In this document: in pieces, positions 52,846 through 60,967 of the stretch | Layout of the letters: each line of letters opens with the position of its first letter | How positions within the stretch are numbered: the stretch's first letter is position 1 | From: G963708235 sp963708235 | Lineage (GTDB): Bacteria; Actinomycetota; Acidimicrobiia; Spongiisociales; UBA5794 | DNA length: 64,000 nt | Assembly: GCA_963708235.1 (NCBI GenBank) | Contig: OY970200.1 | Location: 3,410,001 to 3,474,000, forward strand | Reading direction: 5' to 3' | Made by a program: the position numbers and the translations under genes | Notes under the pieces: generated by a model | The model's input: only the letters and a program-made list of their open reading frames with translations | Database searches by the model: none | Told to the model about the DNA's origin: nothing

Positions 52846-53049
52846 CCTCGGGGGCACGAGCCTTTCGAGGTTCTGGGGGGAAGCCGAGCGCGAGGTCTAC
52901 ATCCAGAAGGTCACCTTGTCGCATGCGGTGGCCACTCGTCGGGAACCCCCGACCCTGTCCGGGCGGTCCTCGGTGACACTGCCGACTGAACGGACTTTGA
53001 CGCCGCGCCCCGCCCGTCTGCGTCCGCAAAACGTCCGCAGCCACCCCGC
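52846..53049 (-). repeat. MITE-like element, copy 9, interrupted by IS110
   Basis: Reverse orientation. Interior shared with copy 10; then CGTCTGCGTCCGCAAAACG and GCAGCCACCCCGC, where similarity stops at 53049. The remaining terminus (CCCCCCCCAGGGACGGGGAG, then GGCC) resumes at 54388-54411 beyond the IS110. The 52846-52887 end is decayed. Confidence 0.65.
52888..52995. repeat. 108-bp direct repeat (partner 54507-54614)
   Basis: Every base from GCGCGAGGTCTACATCC to CTGACTGAACGGAC-type end is identical to 54507-54614, offset 1619 bp, so copies 9 and 10 on either side of the IS110 duplicated recently. Confidence 0.85.
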
Positions 53050-53095
53050 TGTGAGGATGCGGTTCGTGGTTCGGTGGTGGAGACTGGGTTGGTGT

Positions 53096-53279
53096 CGATG
53101 ACGTTGGGTGTGACCCTTACCCCGCTGGCCTTCCCTGTTGGGGGGTGCCTTTGGGGGGACATGTCCGCTTGGTGTCATCGGCGCTGGCCCGGTCAAGGGG
53201 TGACTGGCCTGATTAGGAGCTTGACCGCCCGGTGTTGGCCTGGCGTGTCTCATCACAGCCTTGCCGATCCCCTGTGACC
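53096..53279 (+). ncRNA. Predicted IS110 bridge RNA
   Basis: Two loops. Target loop: closed by CGATGAC (53096-53102) / GTCATCG (53174-53180); contains ACCCCGC (53119-53125), identical to the left target flank plus core (53043-53049), and GGGGGGTGC (53140-53148), pairing with core plus right flank. Donor loop: closed by GGTCAAGGGG (53191-53200) / CCCCTGTGACC (53269-53279); contains TAGGAGC (53214-53220), identical to the right end 54379-54385, and TCACAGC (53253-53259), complementary to GCTGTGA at the left end (53048-53054). An apical stem GACCGCC / GGCGTGTC separates the donor guides. RNA ends are not known. Confidence 0.75.
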
Positions 53280-53322
53280 GGACCAGAGCCATACGTCCAG
53301 CTCTAGGCGAGGAGGAACGCTG

Positions 53323-54372
53323 ATGTCCATGTTGGCAGACAACTACGAGTTCGTCGTGGCGGTCGATACGCATCGAGATACCCATACCGCTGCGGTGCTC
53401 GTCACTGGTACCGGTGCAGCAATCGATATCGAGCAGGTCCCGGCCGATCCGGGCGGCTACAACGAGTTGATCACCGTTGCTGACCGTCACGGCGCTACCA
53501 CCCAACGGGTGTGGGTGATTGAAGGCGCCGGGAGTTACGGTGCCGGGTTGGCTCGGCACCTCCTCGCCCGCGGCGAGCGGATCGTCGAAGTTGACCGCCC
53601 GACCCGACCCAAGCGGCGTAACGGCGCCAAGTCCGATGAGATCGACGCGGTGCGTTCCGGTCGCGAGGCCCTGACCCGTCGACATCCCGGTGAGCCCCGC
53701 AACCTGAACGGTGACCGGGCATCGTTGGCGGTGCTTGTCACTGCCCGCAGTTCCGCCAAAGACGCCGCCAAGACGGCTAAACAGCAACTCCACGCCATCA
53801 TCATCGGCGCCCCCGAACCACTCCGGGACCGTTTCCGGGGCCTGTCCACCACCCGGATGATCACGACCGCTGCCAAGCTCCGTACCAGCACCGCCTGGAG
53901 CCACGAGACCCGCATCGTTGCCGACACCATTCGCCAGCTCGCCCGCCGGGCACGCACCCTCGACAACGAAGCCGCCAACCACCAACACCACATCGACCAG
54001 ATCGTCAAAGCGTGGCGACCCGACCTCCTCAACGAACAAGGCGTCGGACCCATCGTCGCCGCCATCATCCTGTGCGCCTGGTCCCACCCAGGCAGATTCC
54101 GAAACGAAGCCGCGTTCGCGAACCTTGCCGGGGTCGCCCCCATCGAGGCGTCCTCCGGGCTCATCACCCGACACCGCCTCAACCGCTACGGCGACCGGCA
54201 ACTCAACCAGGCACTCCACACCATTGTCCTCTGCCGGCTCCGCTACGACCCCGAGACCCGCGCCTACGCCGCCCGCCGCGCCGCAGAAGGCAAAAAACCA
54301 GCCGAGATCCGACGCTGCCTCAAACGCTACATCGCCCGCCACATCTACCGCCTCCTCGAAAACCCCACTTGA
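53323..54372 (+). CDS. IS110-family transposase (bridge-RNA-guided recombinase)
   Basis: 349 residues. RuvC-like DEDD residues D15 (VVAVDTHRDTH), E67 (WVIEGAGSYG), D105 and D108 (SDEIDAV); a coiled-coil middle; and the C-terminal Tnp domain with QGVGPIVAAIIL and the catalytic-serine segment ASSGLITRHRLNRYGD (Ser277/278). All catalytic residues are intact, so the element may be active. ATG 53323 follows GGCGAGGAGG. Confidence 0.93.
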   Translation: MSMLADNYEFVVAVDTHRDTHTAAVLVTGTGAAIDIEQVPADPGGYNELITVADRHGATTQRVWVIEGAGSYGAGLARHLLARGERIVEVDRPTRPKRRNGAKSDEIDAVRSGREALTRRHPGEPRNLNGDRASLAVLVTARSSAKDAAKTAKQQLHAIIIGAPEPLRDRFRGLSTTRMITTAAKLRTSTAWSHETRIVADTIRQLARRARTLDNEAANHQHHIDQIVKAWRPDLLNEQGVGPIVAAIILCAWSHPGRFRNEAAFANLAGVAPIEASSGLITRHRLNRYGDRQLNQALHTIVLCRLRYDPETRAYAARRAAEGKKPAEIRRCLKRYIARHIYRLLENPT

Positions 54373-54385
54373 CATCCATAGGAGC

Positions 54386-54411
54386 GTCCCCCCCCAGGGA
54401 CGGGGAGGGCC
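54386..54411 (-). repeat. Remaining terminus of repeat copy 9 beyond the IS110
   Basis: GT followed by CCCCCCCCAGGGACGGGGAG and GGCC: the outer part of the repeat terminus displaced by the insertion. Confidence 0.65.
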
Positions 54412-54447
54412 GGAAGGCGTCCCTCCACCCGATCGCGTTACCCCCTT

Positions 54448-54652
54448 GGCCCTCCCCGCCCTGGGGGGCGGGGTGCCTCCGAGGCTCTGGGAGGAGGTGG
54501 GGCGGGGCGCGAGGTCTACATCCAGAAGGTCACCTTGTCGCATGCGGTGGCCACTCGTCGGGAACCCCCGACCCTGTCCGGGCGGTCCTCGGTGACACTG
54601 CCGACTGAACGGACATTGACGCCCGCGCCCCGCCCCCGAGGGCGGGAGGGCC
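54448..54652 (-). repeat. MITE-like inverted-repeat element, copy 10
   Basis: 205 bp, reverse orientation, both termini (GGCCCTCCCCGCCCTGGGGG and GAGGGCGGGAGGGCC). Contains the 108-bp block shared with copy 9. Flanks CCTT / AGAAGG extend the inverted repeat. Ends 12 bp before the ilvD stop. Confidence 0.75.
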
Positions 54653-54664
54653 AGAAGGGGCGGG

Positions 54665-56332
54665 TCAGTCGCAGACGGCACCGGACTGGGCGGAACCGAC
54701 GAGGCGGGCGTACTTGGCGAGGGCGCCTCTGGTGTACCTCGGGGCGAGCGGAATCCAGGCTTCGATCCGGGCGGTCATGGTGGCGTCGTCGACCAACACA
54801 TCGATGCTTCGCTGCGGGATGTCGACGCGGATCCGATCACCCTCCTCGACCAGACCGATCGGTCCGCCGGCTGCCGCCTCGGGGGCGACATGTCCGATAC
54901 ACAACCCGGTTGTTCCTCCGGAGAACCGGCCGTCGGTGATGAGCAGGACGCTCTTGCCCAGTCCGGCGCCCTTGATGGCGGCGGTGATCGCCAACATCTC
55001 GCGCATCCCCGGACCGCCGCGCGGTCCCTCGTTGCGGATCACCACCACGTCGCCGGGGACCAGGCGGTGGTGGAAGAGGGCATCGAGCGCATGCTGCTCG
55101 TCGTCGAAGACCCGGGCCGGGCCCTCGAACACGTCGAGGTCGACACCCGCCACCTTGACCACCGCACCTTCGGGGGCCAGCGTGCCGCGAAGCACGGCGA
55201 TACCGCCCTCCGGCGCCAGCGGTCGGGCCACGGGGCGCACCACGTCCTGGTCCGTGGGGAAGGTCACGCCGGCGAGGTTCTCGGCCATGGTGCGACCGGT
55301 GACCGTCAGGGCATCTCCATCGAGGTGGCCCTCGTCGAGGAGTGCCCGCAGCACGACCGGTACACCGCCGATGCGATCCAGATCGACCATGTGATAACGC
55401 CCGAACGGCTTGAGATCGCCCACATGCGGGGTGCGACGGCTGATCCGGTCGAAGTCGTCCATGGTCAACTGGACACCCGCTTCGTGGGCGATGGCGAGCA
55501 GGTGGAGCACGGCGTTGGTGGATCCACCGAGGGCCATCACCGTGGTGATGGCGTTCTCGAAAGCGGGACGGGTCAGGATGTCATGGGGGCGGATATCCGC
55601 CTCGAGGAGTCGCATCACCGCCTCACCGGACTGGCGGGCGTACTCGTGGAGGCGGTCGTCGACGGCGGGCACGGTCGCGCTTCCCGGCAGCGACATCCCG
55701 ATCGCCTCGCCCACCGACGCCATGGTGTTGGCGGTGAACATCCCGGCGCAGGACCCGGCGCCGGGACATGCCGACTGTTCGATGGTGAGCAGTTCGGCGT
55801 CGTCGATCCGGCCGTCGGAATGGGCGCCGATCCCCTCGAACACATCGACGATCGAGATGTCCCGTCCCTGATAGCGCCCCGGAAGGCTGGACCCTCCGTA
55901 GAGGAACACCGACGGCAGGTCATGGCGGGCGGCGGCCATCAGCATCCCCGGCAGCGACTTGTCACACCCTGCGATCGAGACCATGGCGTCGAAACGCTCG
56001 GCGTGCATCACCAGCTCCACCGAGTCGGCGATCACCTCCCGCGACACCAGCGAGGCGCGCATCCCCTCATGGCCCATCGAGATGCCATCGGAAACGGCGA
56101 TGGTCGTGAAGATCAGACCCACGCCCCCGCCATCGGCAACCCCGAGCTTGGCGAACTCGCTCAGCTTGGGGCCGGTGAGATTGCACGGAGTCACCTCGTT
56201 GCCTGCCGATACGACTCCGACCTGGGCCTTGGCGAAGTCGCCCTCGCCGAGACCGACGGCTCGCAGCATCGCTCGGGCCGCCGCTCGGGAGGGACCGATG
56301 GTGACGTCTTGGGAGTGGATCTTCGGTGCCAT
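54665..56332 (-). CDS. ilvD: Dihydroxy-acid dehydratase
   Basis: 555 residues. Fe-S cysteines in VTPCNLTGP, SIAGCDKSLPG and SACPGAGSCAGMFTANTM; MALGGSTNAVLHLLAIA; VLLITDGRFSGGTTGLCIGH near the C-terminus. Fourth-step enzyme of valine/isoleucine synthesis. ATG 56332 is 6 nt after TACGCT with no ribosome binding site, so the mRNA is probably leaderless; the open frame further upstream is not conserved. Confidence 0.94.
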   Translation of the reverse strand: MAPKIHSQDVTIGPSRAAARAMLRAVGLGEGDFAKAQVGVVSAGNEVTPCNLTGPKLSEFAKLGVADGGGVGLIFTTIAVSDGISMGHEGMRASLVSREVIADSVELVMHAERFDAMVSIAGCDKSLPGMLMAAARHDLPSVFLYGGSSLPGRYQGRDISIVDVFEGIGAHSDGRIDDAELLTIEQSACPGAGSCAGMFTANTMASVGEAIGMSLPGSATVPAVDDRLHEYARQSGEAVMRLLEADIRPHDILTRPAFENAITTVMALGGSTNAVLHLLAIAHEAGVQLTMDDFDRISRRTPHVGDLKPFGRYHMVDLDRIGGVPVVLRALLDEGHLDGDALTVTGRTMAENLAGVTFPTDQDVVRPVARPLAPEGGIAVLRGTLAPEGAVVKVAGVDLDVFEGPARVFDDEQHALDALFHHRLVPGDVVVIRNEGPRGGPGMREMLAITAAIKGAGLGKSVLLITDGRFSGGTTGLCIGHVAPEAAAGGPIGLVEEGDRIRVDIPQRSIDVLVDDATMTARIEAWIPLAPRYTRGALAKYARLVGSAQSGAVCD

Positions 56333-56567
56333 GTATCGAGCGTAGCGACGAGACATCGCCGGCCGTGACGTCGGTGCCGGTTGGAGACAGAATCCGGCAG
56401 CATCGGTCCGTTGCCGGGTTCGTGGGGGAACCGGGAACCTTCCCCGGGGTTGCGGCGTCTCATCTCCAACAGGCGGGTCCACCGCTCAGTTCGCTCCCAC
56501 CGGTACACTCGAACGTGCCCGTTCGGGGCGGACCCTTCCTTCGCAGATTCCCCCGGGGTGAGTTGCA

Positions 56568-57644
56568 GTGTCCACCATCGAGATGCCCCATATCCCGCCT
56601 CCGCCGGACCGTCATGGTCGGCCCCCTTCGGCACCCCCGCCGCCACCGGTTCAGCCACCGATGGCACCTCCGACGCAGCCGCCGCCGCGGAAGCGGCGCG
56701 GACGCTGGTTGAAGTGGACCTTGATCTTCCTCGCTGCCATCGTCCTGGCCGGTCTGGCGTTCCTGTGGTGGACCGACAGCAAGATCGACAAGATCCCCGC
56801 CGAGGAGATCTCCTCGCTCAGCGCCGTTTCCGGACCCCGCAACATCCTGGTGGTCGGGACCGACAGCCGCGAGAACCTCCCAGACGATTTCGAGGGCAGT
56901 TTCGGCAGCTTCACCGGCGCCCGCACCGATGTGATCATGGTGATGCACCTGACCGGTGGGAAGGCCCAGCTTCTCAGCCTCCCCCGTGACCTCAAGGTGG
57001 AGATCCCAGGTCACGGCACCCAGAAGATCAATGCCGCATTCGTGTTCGGCGGTCCGGATCTGCTGGTGCAGACCGTGCAGAACAACCTCGGGATCCCCAT
57101 CAACAACTACATGGAGATCGATTTCTTCGGTTTCGCCAACACCGTCGACGCCCTCGGCGGGGTGACGATGACATTCGACTACCCGGCGCGGGACCTGAAA
57201 TCGGGGCTGTCGGTCGACGCCGGAACGCAGACCCTTTCCGGACCACAGGCACTGGCCTTCGCACGCTCCCGTTCCTACCAGGAACTCCGCAACGGGGAAT
57301 GGGTCAGCGTCGACGCCAGCGACATCGGCCGAACCGGCCGGCAGCAGGAGGTCCTGCTCACGATGTTCACCCAGGCAGCCTCCCCCGGCAAGGCTTTCAA
57401 CATGCCCGGGTTCGCCTCGACCTTCGCCGAACAGATCCGCGCCGACAGCGGCGTGTCGGTAGGCGTCCTCGCCCAACTCGGTCGTGAGGCGATCGGGGTG
57501 CGCGGCGACGACATCGAGACCCGCACTCTCCCGGTGGTGATGTCCAACGAAGGCGGTGTGTCCTACGTGGTGCGTGACGAACCGGCGGCGACCCAGATGA
57601 TCGACGCCTTCGTCGCCGGGGAGCCACTCCCGGCCACCGACTGA
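56568..57644 (+). CDS. LCP (LytR-CpsA-Psr) family protein
   Basis: 358 residues. Pro-rich cytoplasmic N-terminus, a transmembrane helix (WTLIFLAAIVLAGLAFLWW), then the LCP domain: ILVVGTDSRENLP, GARTDVIMVMHL, LSLPRDLKVEIPGHG, KINAAFVFGG and ALAFARSRSY with DIGRTGRQQEVLL. Transfers glycopolymers to the cell wall. GTG start at 56568; a TACACT box lies at 56504-56509. Confidence 0.92.
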   Translation: MSTIEMPHIPPPPDRHGRPPSAPPPPPVQPPMAPPTQPPPRKRRGRWLKWTLIFLAAIVLAGLAFLWWTDSKIDKIPAEEISSLSAVSGPRNILVVGTDSRENLPDDFEGSFGSFTGARTDVIMVMHLTGGKAQLLSLPRDLKVEIPGHGTQKINAAFVFGGPDLLVQTVQNNLGIPINNYMEIDFFGFANTVDALGGVTMTFDYPARDLKSGLSVDAGTQTLSGPQALAFARSRSYQELRNGEWVSVDASDIGRTGRQQEVLLTMFTQAASPGKAFNMPGFASTFAEQIRADSGVSVGVLAQLGREAIGVRGDDIETRTLPVVMSNEGGVSYVVRDEPAATQMIDAFVAGEPLPATD

Positions 57645-57787
57645 CCGTCCGGCGGAGGCACCTCCAGGGGCGAGCGAGGTCGTCGGCGGCGCCCTCCCGG
57701 CAACGCCGGGCCGGGTAGTTTCGGGGAAGAGGATCGATCGGAACCGCCCGGACAGGTGCGGCGTCTCACCGAGGTGCGTGCAACCGG

Positions 57788-58333
57788 ATGAGAAGAAGCG
57801 TGGCCACCTCGTTTGTCGGGCTCTGTCTGGTCGCCGCCGCACTTGCCGCCTGCAGCAGCGACCCGACCGCCGACTCGGCGCCCGGCACGACGCCGACCTC
57901 TGCGCCTGCCCCGACCCCCGCACCGACGACCCTCCCCCCTCTGGTGCCGCCCGACGGCGCCCCGCCCCTGCCGATCACCGTCAGTTCATCGCAGGACGAG
58001 CGGGTGGTCGAGGCGTGGACCTGGTGCTGGGGACCCGATCCCGACCAGTGCCACGCCGGGGACCATCCCGAGATCCCCCCTGACATCGCTACCGAGGGAG
58101 AGGTGATCGTCGAGTTTCCGGCTGGTGACTGGGAACTCACTGCCGAGCTGTGCTTCGGCGGCGCAGCTCCCTGTCTCGACTCGACCCAGGTCGATCTCGA
58201 ATCGGTAGGCGCCGGTCGATGGCGCTTCGAGGTTCCCGATCCGGAGGCGTTCTGGGCTGTCACCCTGCACGGGTTCAGCGCCACCGGGACCACGGTGTTC
58301 ACCTTCGTCACCCTGCCGAGCGGGATCGACTGA
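57788..58333 (+). CDS. Secreted lipoprotein, unknown function
   Basis: 181 residues. Signal peptide with lipobox ALAACSSDP, a long Pro/Thr/Ala linker, and a beta-rich domain with four cysteines (WTWCWGPDPDQCHAG, ELCFGGAAPCLDS) that may form disulfides. No family recognised. Confidence 0.75.
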   Translation: MRRSVATSFVGLCLVAAALAACSSDPTADSAPGTTPTSAPAPTPAPTTLPPLVPPDGAPPLPITVSSSQDERVVEAWTWCWGPDPDQCHAGDHPEIPPDIATEGEVIVEFPAGDWELTAELCFGGAAPCLDSTQVDLESVGAGRWRFEVPDPEAFWAVTLHGFSATGTTVFTFVTLPSGID

Positions 58334-58366
58334 ATCCACCCCGACCAGCCCCTACCGTCACCGGGA

Positions 58367-59155
58367 TCAGGGTGGCGGGATGGGTCCCTCCACCTGGCGG
58401 CCCTCCATCCCCCCGGCGACCGTGACCACCTGACCGGTGACATGACCCGAGATCCGGTCACATGCGAGAACGACGACCTGGGCGGCCACATCCTCGGGTC
58501 GGCCGAGCTTCTTGAGCGCCATCGTCGAGGTGACACGGGCGATGTGATCGGCGTCGAGTCCCTTGGATCCGATCATCGGCGTGAGGGTCCAGCCCGGCGC
58601 CACCACGTTGACCCGCACCCCGGGCCCGATCCGTGCCGCTTCGTTCTTGGCCGACATCAGCAGTCCGGTCATGATCGCTCCCTTGGCGGCCGCATAGTCG
58701 GCGTGGCCGGCCTCTCCGAACGACCCTGCGGTGGAGCCGATCATCACCAGCGCCCCCGTGCCGGTGTCGGCCGCATGACGCAGGAAGCCGCGGGCGGTGA
58801 GAAAGGTTGCGGTGAGGTTGGAGCGGAGCGTCGCCTCCCACCGCTCGAGCGAAAGACCCCACACCGGGACCTCGGGTGGAGGCCACGCTCCGGCATTGGC
58901 GACGCACACATCGAGACGGCCCAATGCCTCGACGGCGGCAGGGACAAGATGATCGGCGTCGTTCTCGACGGTGAGGTCGGCCCGGATGGCCACCCCTCCG
59001 GTCTCGGCGGCCAGGGTCTTTGCGGCCGATTCCGAGCTGCGGTAGTGGATGGCGACACGGGCGCCCTCTGCGGCGAACGCCCGGACGACGGCGGTGCCGA
59101 TACCCCCGGCGCCTCCGGTGACAAGCACGCCTTTGCCGGCGAGGTCGGTGTCCAT
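58367..59155 (-). CDS. Short-chain dehydrogenase/reductase
   Basis: 262 residues. VLVTGGAGGIGTAVVRAFA, a VANAGAWPPPE structural Asn, ALVMIGSTAGSFGEAGHADY with catalytic Ser and Tyr, and AAAKGAIMTGLL with Lys. Complete catalytic set. ATG 59155 lies 7 nt after TAGTAT, so leaderless; 22-bp repeats lie immediately upstream. Substrate unknown. Confidence 0.88.
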   Translation of the reverse strand: MDTDLAGKGVLVTGGAGGIGTAVVRAFAAEGARVAIHYRSSESAAKTLAAETGGVAIRADLTVENDADHLVPAAVEALGRLDVCVANAGAWPPPEVPVWGLSLERWEATLRSNLTATFLTARGFLRHAADTGTGALVMIGSTAGSFGEAGHADYAAAKGAIMTGLLMSAKNEAARIGPGVRVNVVAPGWTLTPMIGSKGLDADHIARVTSTMALKKLGRPEDVAAQVVVLACDRISGHVTGQVVTVAGGMEGRQVEGPIPPP

Positions 59156-59178
59156 CAACGGGATACTAAGGCTGTGCT

Positions 59179-59244
59179 TCCTGCTGTCGCAGACGGGGCA
59201 TCCTGCTGTCGCAGACTGGGCATCCTGCTGTCGCAGGCGGCAGC
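59179..59244. repeat. Three tandem 22-bp repeats upstream of the SDR gene
   Basis: Units at 59179, 59201 and 59223 each contain TCCTGCTGTCGCAG; the third decays at its end. They lie between the SDR promoter and the stop of the DNA glycosylase gene, overlapping the expected -35 region, so a regulatory role is possible. Confidence 0.7.
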
Positions 59245-59251
59245 GAACCGG

Positions 59252-59818
59252 TCAGGGGATCACACCGGCGGCCAGTGCCGGTGCCCGGTACCACTCGGCA
59301 AGGCTGTCGATCGTCTCGTGGGCGTTGAGCCCGCTCGGGTTGGGCACCACCCACAACCTGGCGTCACCGAGCGTGCGATCCTGCAACCCCATCTCCGCCT
59401 TGGGTTCGGAGAACGCGGTGCGGTACGCCGTGACTCCGGCGATGGCGACCACCTTCGGATCCCAGCCCCGAACCGACTGCTCGAGCCGCTCGGCGCCGCC
59501 ACGTAGTTCGAGGGCGGTGAGTTCCGAGGCGCGAACGGTGGCGCGGTTGACCAGGTTGGTGATACCCAGGCCACGGGCGACAAAGCGGCTCCGATCGTCT
59601 TCGCTCATCCCCGCTGCCGGATCCACGGGATGTTCGATCACCCCGGCGCGCAGCAGCGCCGGATAGAACCGGTTTCCCGGGTGGGCGAAATGTGTCTGCG
59701 TGGCAGCGGTCCACAATCCCGGGTTGATCCCGACGAACAGCAGTTTGAGACCATCACCGACCAGGTCGGCGACAGCGGCATCACGGTACGTCTCGAGTTC
59801 GGTGCGGCTGAATCCCAC
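59252..59818 (-). CDS. mug: Mismatch-specific uracil/thymine DNA glycosylase (Mug type)
   Basis: 188 residues. LLFVGINPGLWTAATQTHFA with the catalytic Asn, FAHPGNRFYPALLRAG, GLGITNLVNRAT and the C-terminal VVPNPSGLNAHETIDSLA. Removes U or T mispaired with G. GTG 59818 is 8 nt after TAGCCT; the open frame upstream is unsupported. Confidence 0.9.
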   Translation of the reverse strand: MGFSRTELETYRDAAVADLVGDGLKLLFVGINPGLWTAATQTHFAHPGNRFYPALLRAGVIEHPVDPAAGMSEDDRSRFVARGLGITNLVNRATVRASELTALELRGGAERLEQSVRGWDPKVVAIAGVTAYRTAFSEPKAEMGLQDRTLGDARLWVVPNPSGLNAHETIDSLAEWYRAPALAAGVIP

Positions 59819-60002
59819 GACGGTCGAGGCTACCGGCCCGGCAAGCCATCGATGACCCGGTCGTCGACGAGGAACGCACCGGACCGTCGACGGCGGACCA
59901 TGCTGGGCTGGGATTCGCCGGTCGGTCGATCGGGGGGAAGAAGAGGCGCGGCAACCGGGTTGGTATCGAGTGCGCACTACCCGACCCATGAAGGATCACC
60001 AT

Positions 60003-60392
60003 ATGCCGGTACCGCTGCCCGATGACGTGAAGACGCTGCTGGACGGACAGGTCTTCGTCCACGTCGCCACGCTCAACCCCGACGGGTCACCTCAGAACTC
60101 GGCGGTATGGGTGGAGCGCCAAGGTGACAACATCCTGTTCAGCACCGCCGACGGAAGGGTCAAGCCCCGAAATCTCTCCGCCGACGACCGGGTGGCGCTG
60201 TCGTTCACCGATCCCGAGAACCCCTACCGGGCGATCTCCATCCAGGGCCGTGCCGTCAGCGTCGCCAAGAACGGGACAGACCTGATCGATCGTCTGGCCA
60301 AGAAGTACCTCGGTGAGGAGAAGTACCCGTGGCTGAACCCCGGCGAGGAGCGGGTCGACGTGACCATTTCCGCCGATCGGGTCGCCGGCTGA
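60003..60392 (+). CDS. PPOX-class F420- or flavin-dependent enzyme
   Basis: 129 residues. Split-barrel flavin fold: VFVHVATLNPDGSPQNSAVW, ILFSTADGRVKPRNL and YRAISIQGRAVSV. Actinobacterial members often use coenzyme F420. ATG 60003 follows AAGGA; ATGs at 59970 and 59988 are possible but lack family support. Confidence 0.85.
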   Translation: MPVPLPDDVKTLLDGQVFVHVATLNPDGSPQNSAVWVERQGDNILFSTADGRVKPRNLSADDRVALSFTDPENPYRAISIQGRAVSVAKNGTDLIDRLAKKYLGEEKYPWLNPGEERVDVTISADRVAG

Positions 60393-60461
60393 CCGGAACC
60401 GGTGCCGGCGGCACGGCCGACCGATCGGCGGCTGATGCGGCCACACGGTAGGTTGTGAGGG

Positions 60462-60929
60462 ATGTCGTCAGTCACCCGGGACCAGATGGTCGATGCCCTG
60501 CGGACACGTGGGTTCCGCATCACCAACGCTCGCCGGGCGGTGTGCACCGTGCTCGCCGACTCCCATGGCCTGCACCTCACCGCCGCAGCCATCCACCGTC
60601 TCACCGAGTCGGCGGCGGAGGTCGCCCTCGATCAGTCGACGGTGTATCGCACCCTCGACACCCTCGAGGAGGCGGGGCTGATCACCCATACCCATCTCGG
60701 CCATTCCGCCTCTGCGTACCATCTCGCCGACGAACCACCCCACCAGCACCTGGTCTGCAGAAGGTGCGGGTCCACCGAGGGGATTCTCGAGGTCGATCTG
60801 CGTAGCTATCTCGCCGAGATCACGGCGCGGACGGGGTTCCACCCGGACCCGACACATTTCGCCCTGTCGGGGGTGTGTAGCGACTGCGCCGGCCATGTGG
60901 GCGTTGCGGCGGACCCTGCAACGGGATAG
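60462..60929 (+). CDS. nur: Fur-family regulator, probably nickel-responsive Nur
   Basis: 155 residues. Winged helix (MVDALRTRGFRITNARRAVC, VALDQSTVYRTLDTLEEAGL), metal region PPHQHLVCRRCGSTEG and a second CxxC (VCSDCAGH) for structural zinc. A Nur-type box lies 11 nt after its stop and in front of the nickel transporter genes, hence Nur rather than Fur or Zur. TAGGTT 7 nt before the ATG suggests leaderless transcription. Confidence 0.85.
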   Translation: MSSVTRDQMVDALRTRGFRITNARRAVCTVLADSHGLHLTAAAIHRLTESAAEVALDQSTVYRTLDTLEEAGLITHTHLGHSASAYHLADEPPHQHLVCRRCGSTEGILEVDLRSYLAEITARTGFHPDPTHFALSGVCSDCAGHVGVAADPATG

Positions 60930-60939
60930 GATTCGCCAC

Positions 60940-60956
60940 CTGCAACCGACTTGCAA
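60940..60956 (+). promoter_or_regulatory. Nur box in front of the nickel transporter operon
   Basis: CTGCAA-CCGAC-TTGCAA matches the known actinobacterial Nur pattern TTGCAA-N5-TTGCAA in 11 of 12 positions. It ends 11 nt before the nikM start, where a bound repressor would block transcription or initiation. Confidence 0.7.
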
Positions 60957-60967
60957 GAAGGCCCCTC

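Larger units (their letters stand above)
53048..54385 (+). mobile_element. IS110-family insertion sequence with bridge-RNA left end
   Basis: About 1.34 kb from core GC (53048-53049) to core GC (54384-54385). Left end 273 nt noncoding, transposase 53323-54372, right end only about 13 nt (CATCCATAGGAGC). There are no terminal inverted repeats and no clear duplication, as expected for IS110. It splits the terminal repeat of copy 9. Confidence 0.85.
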
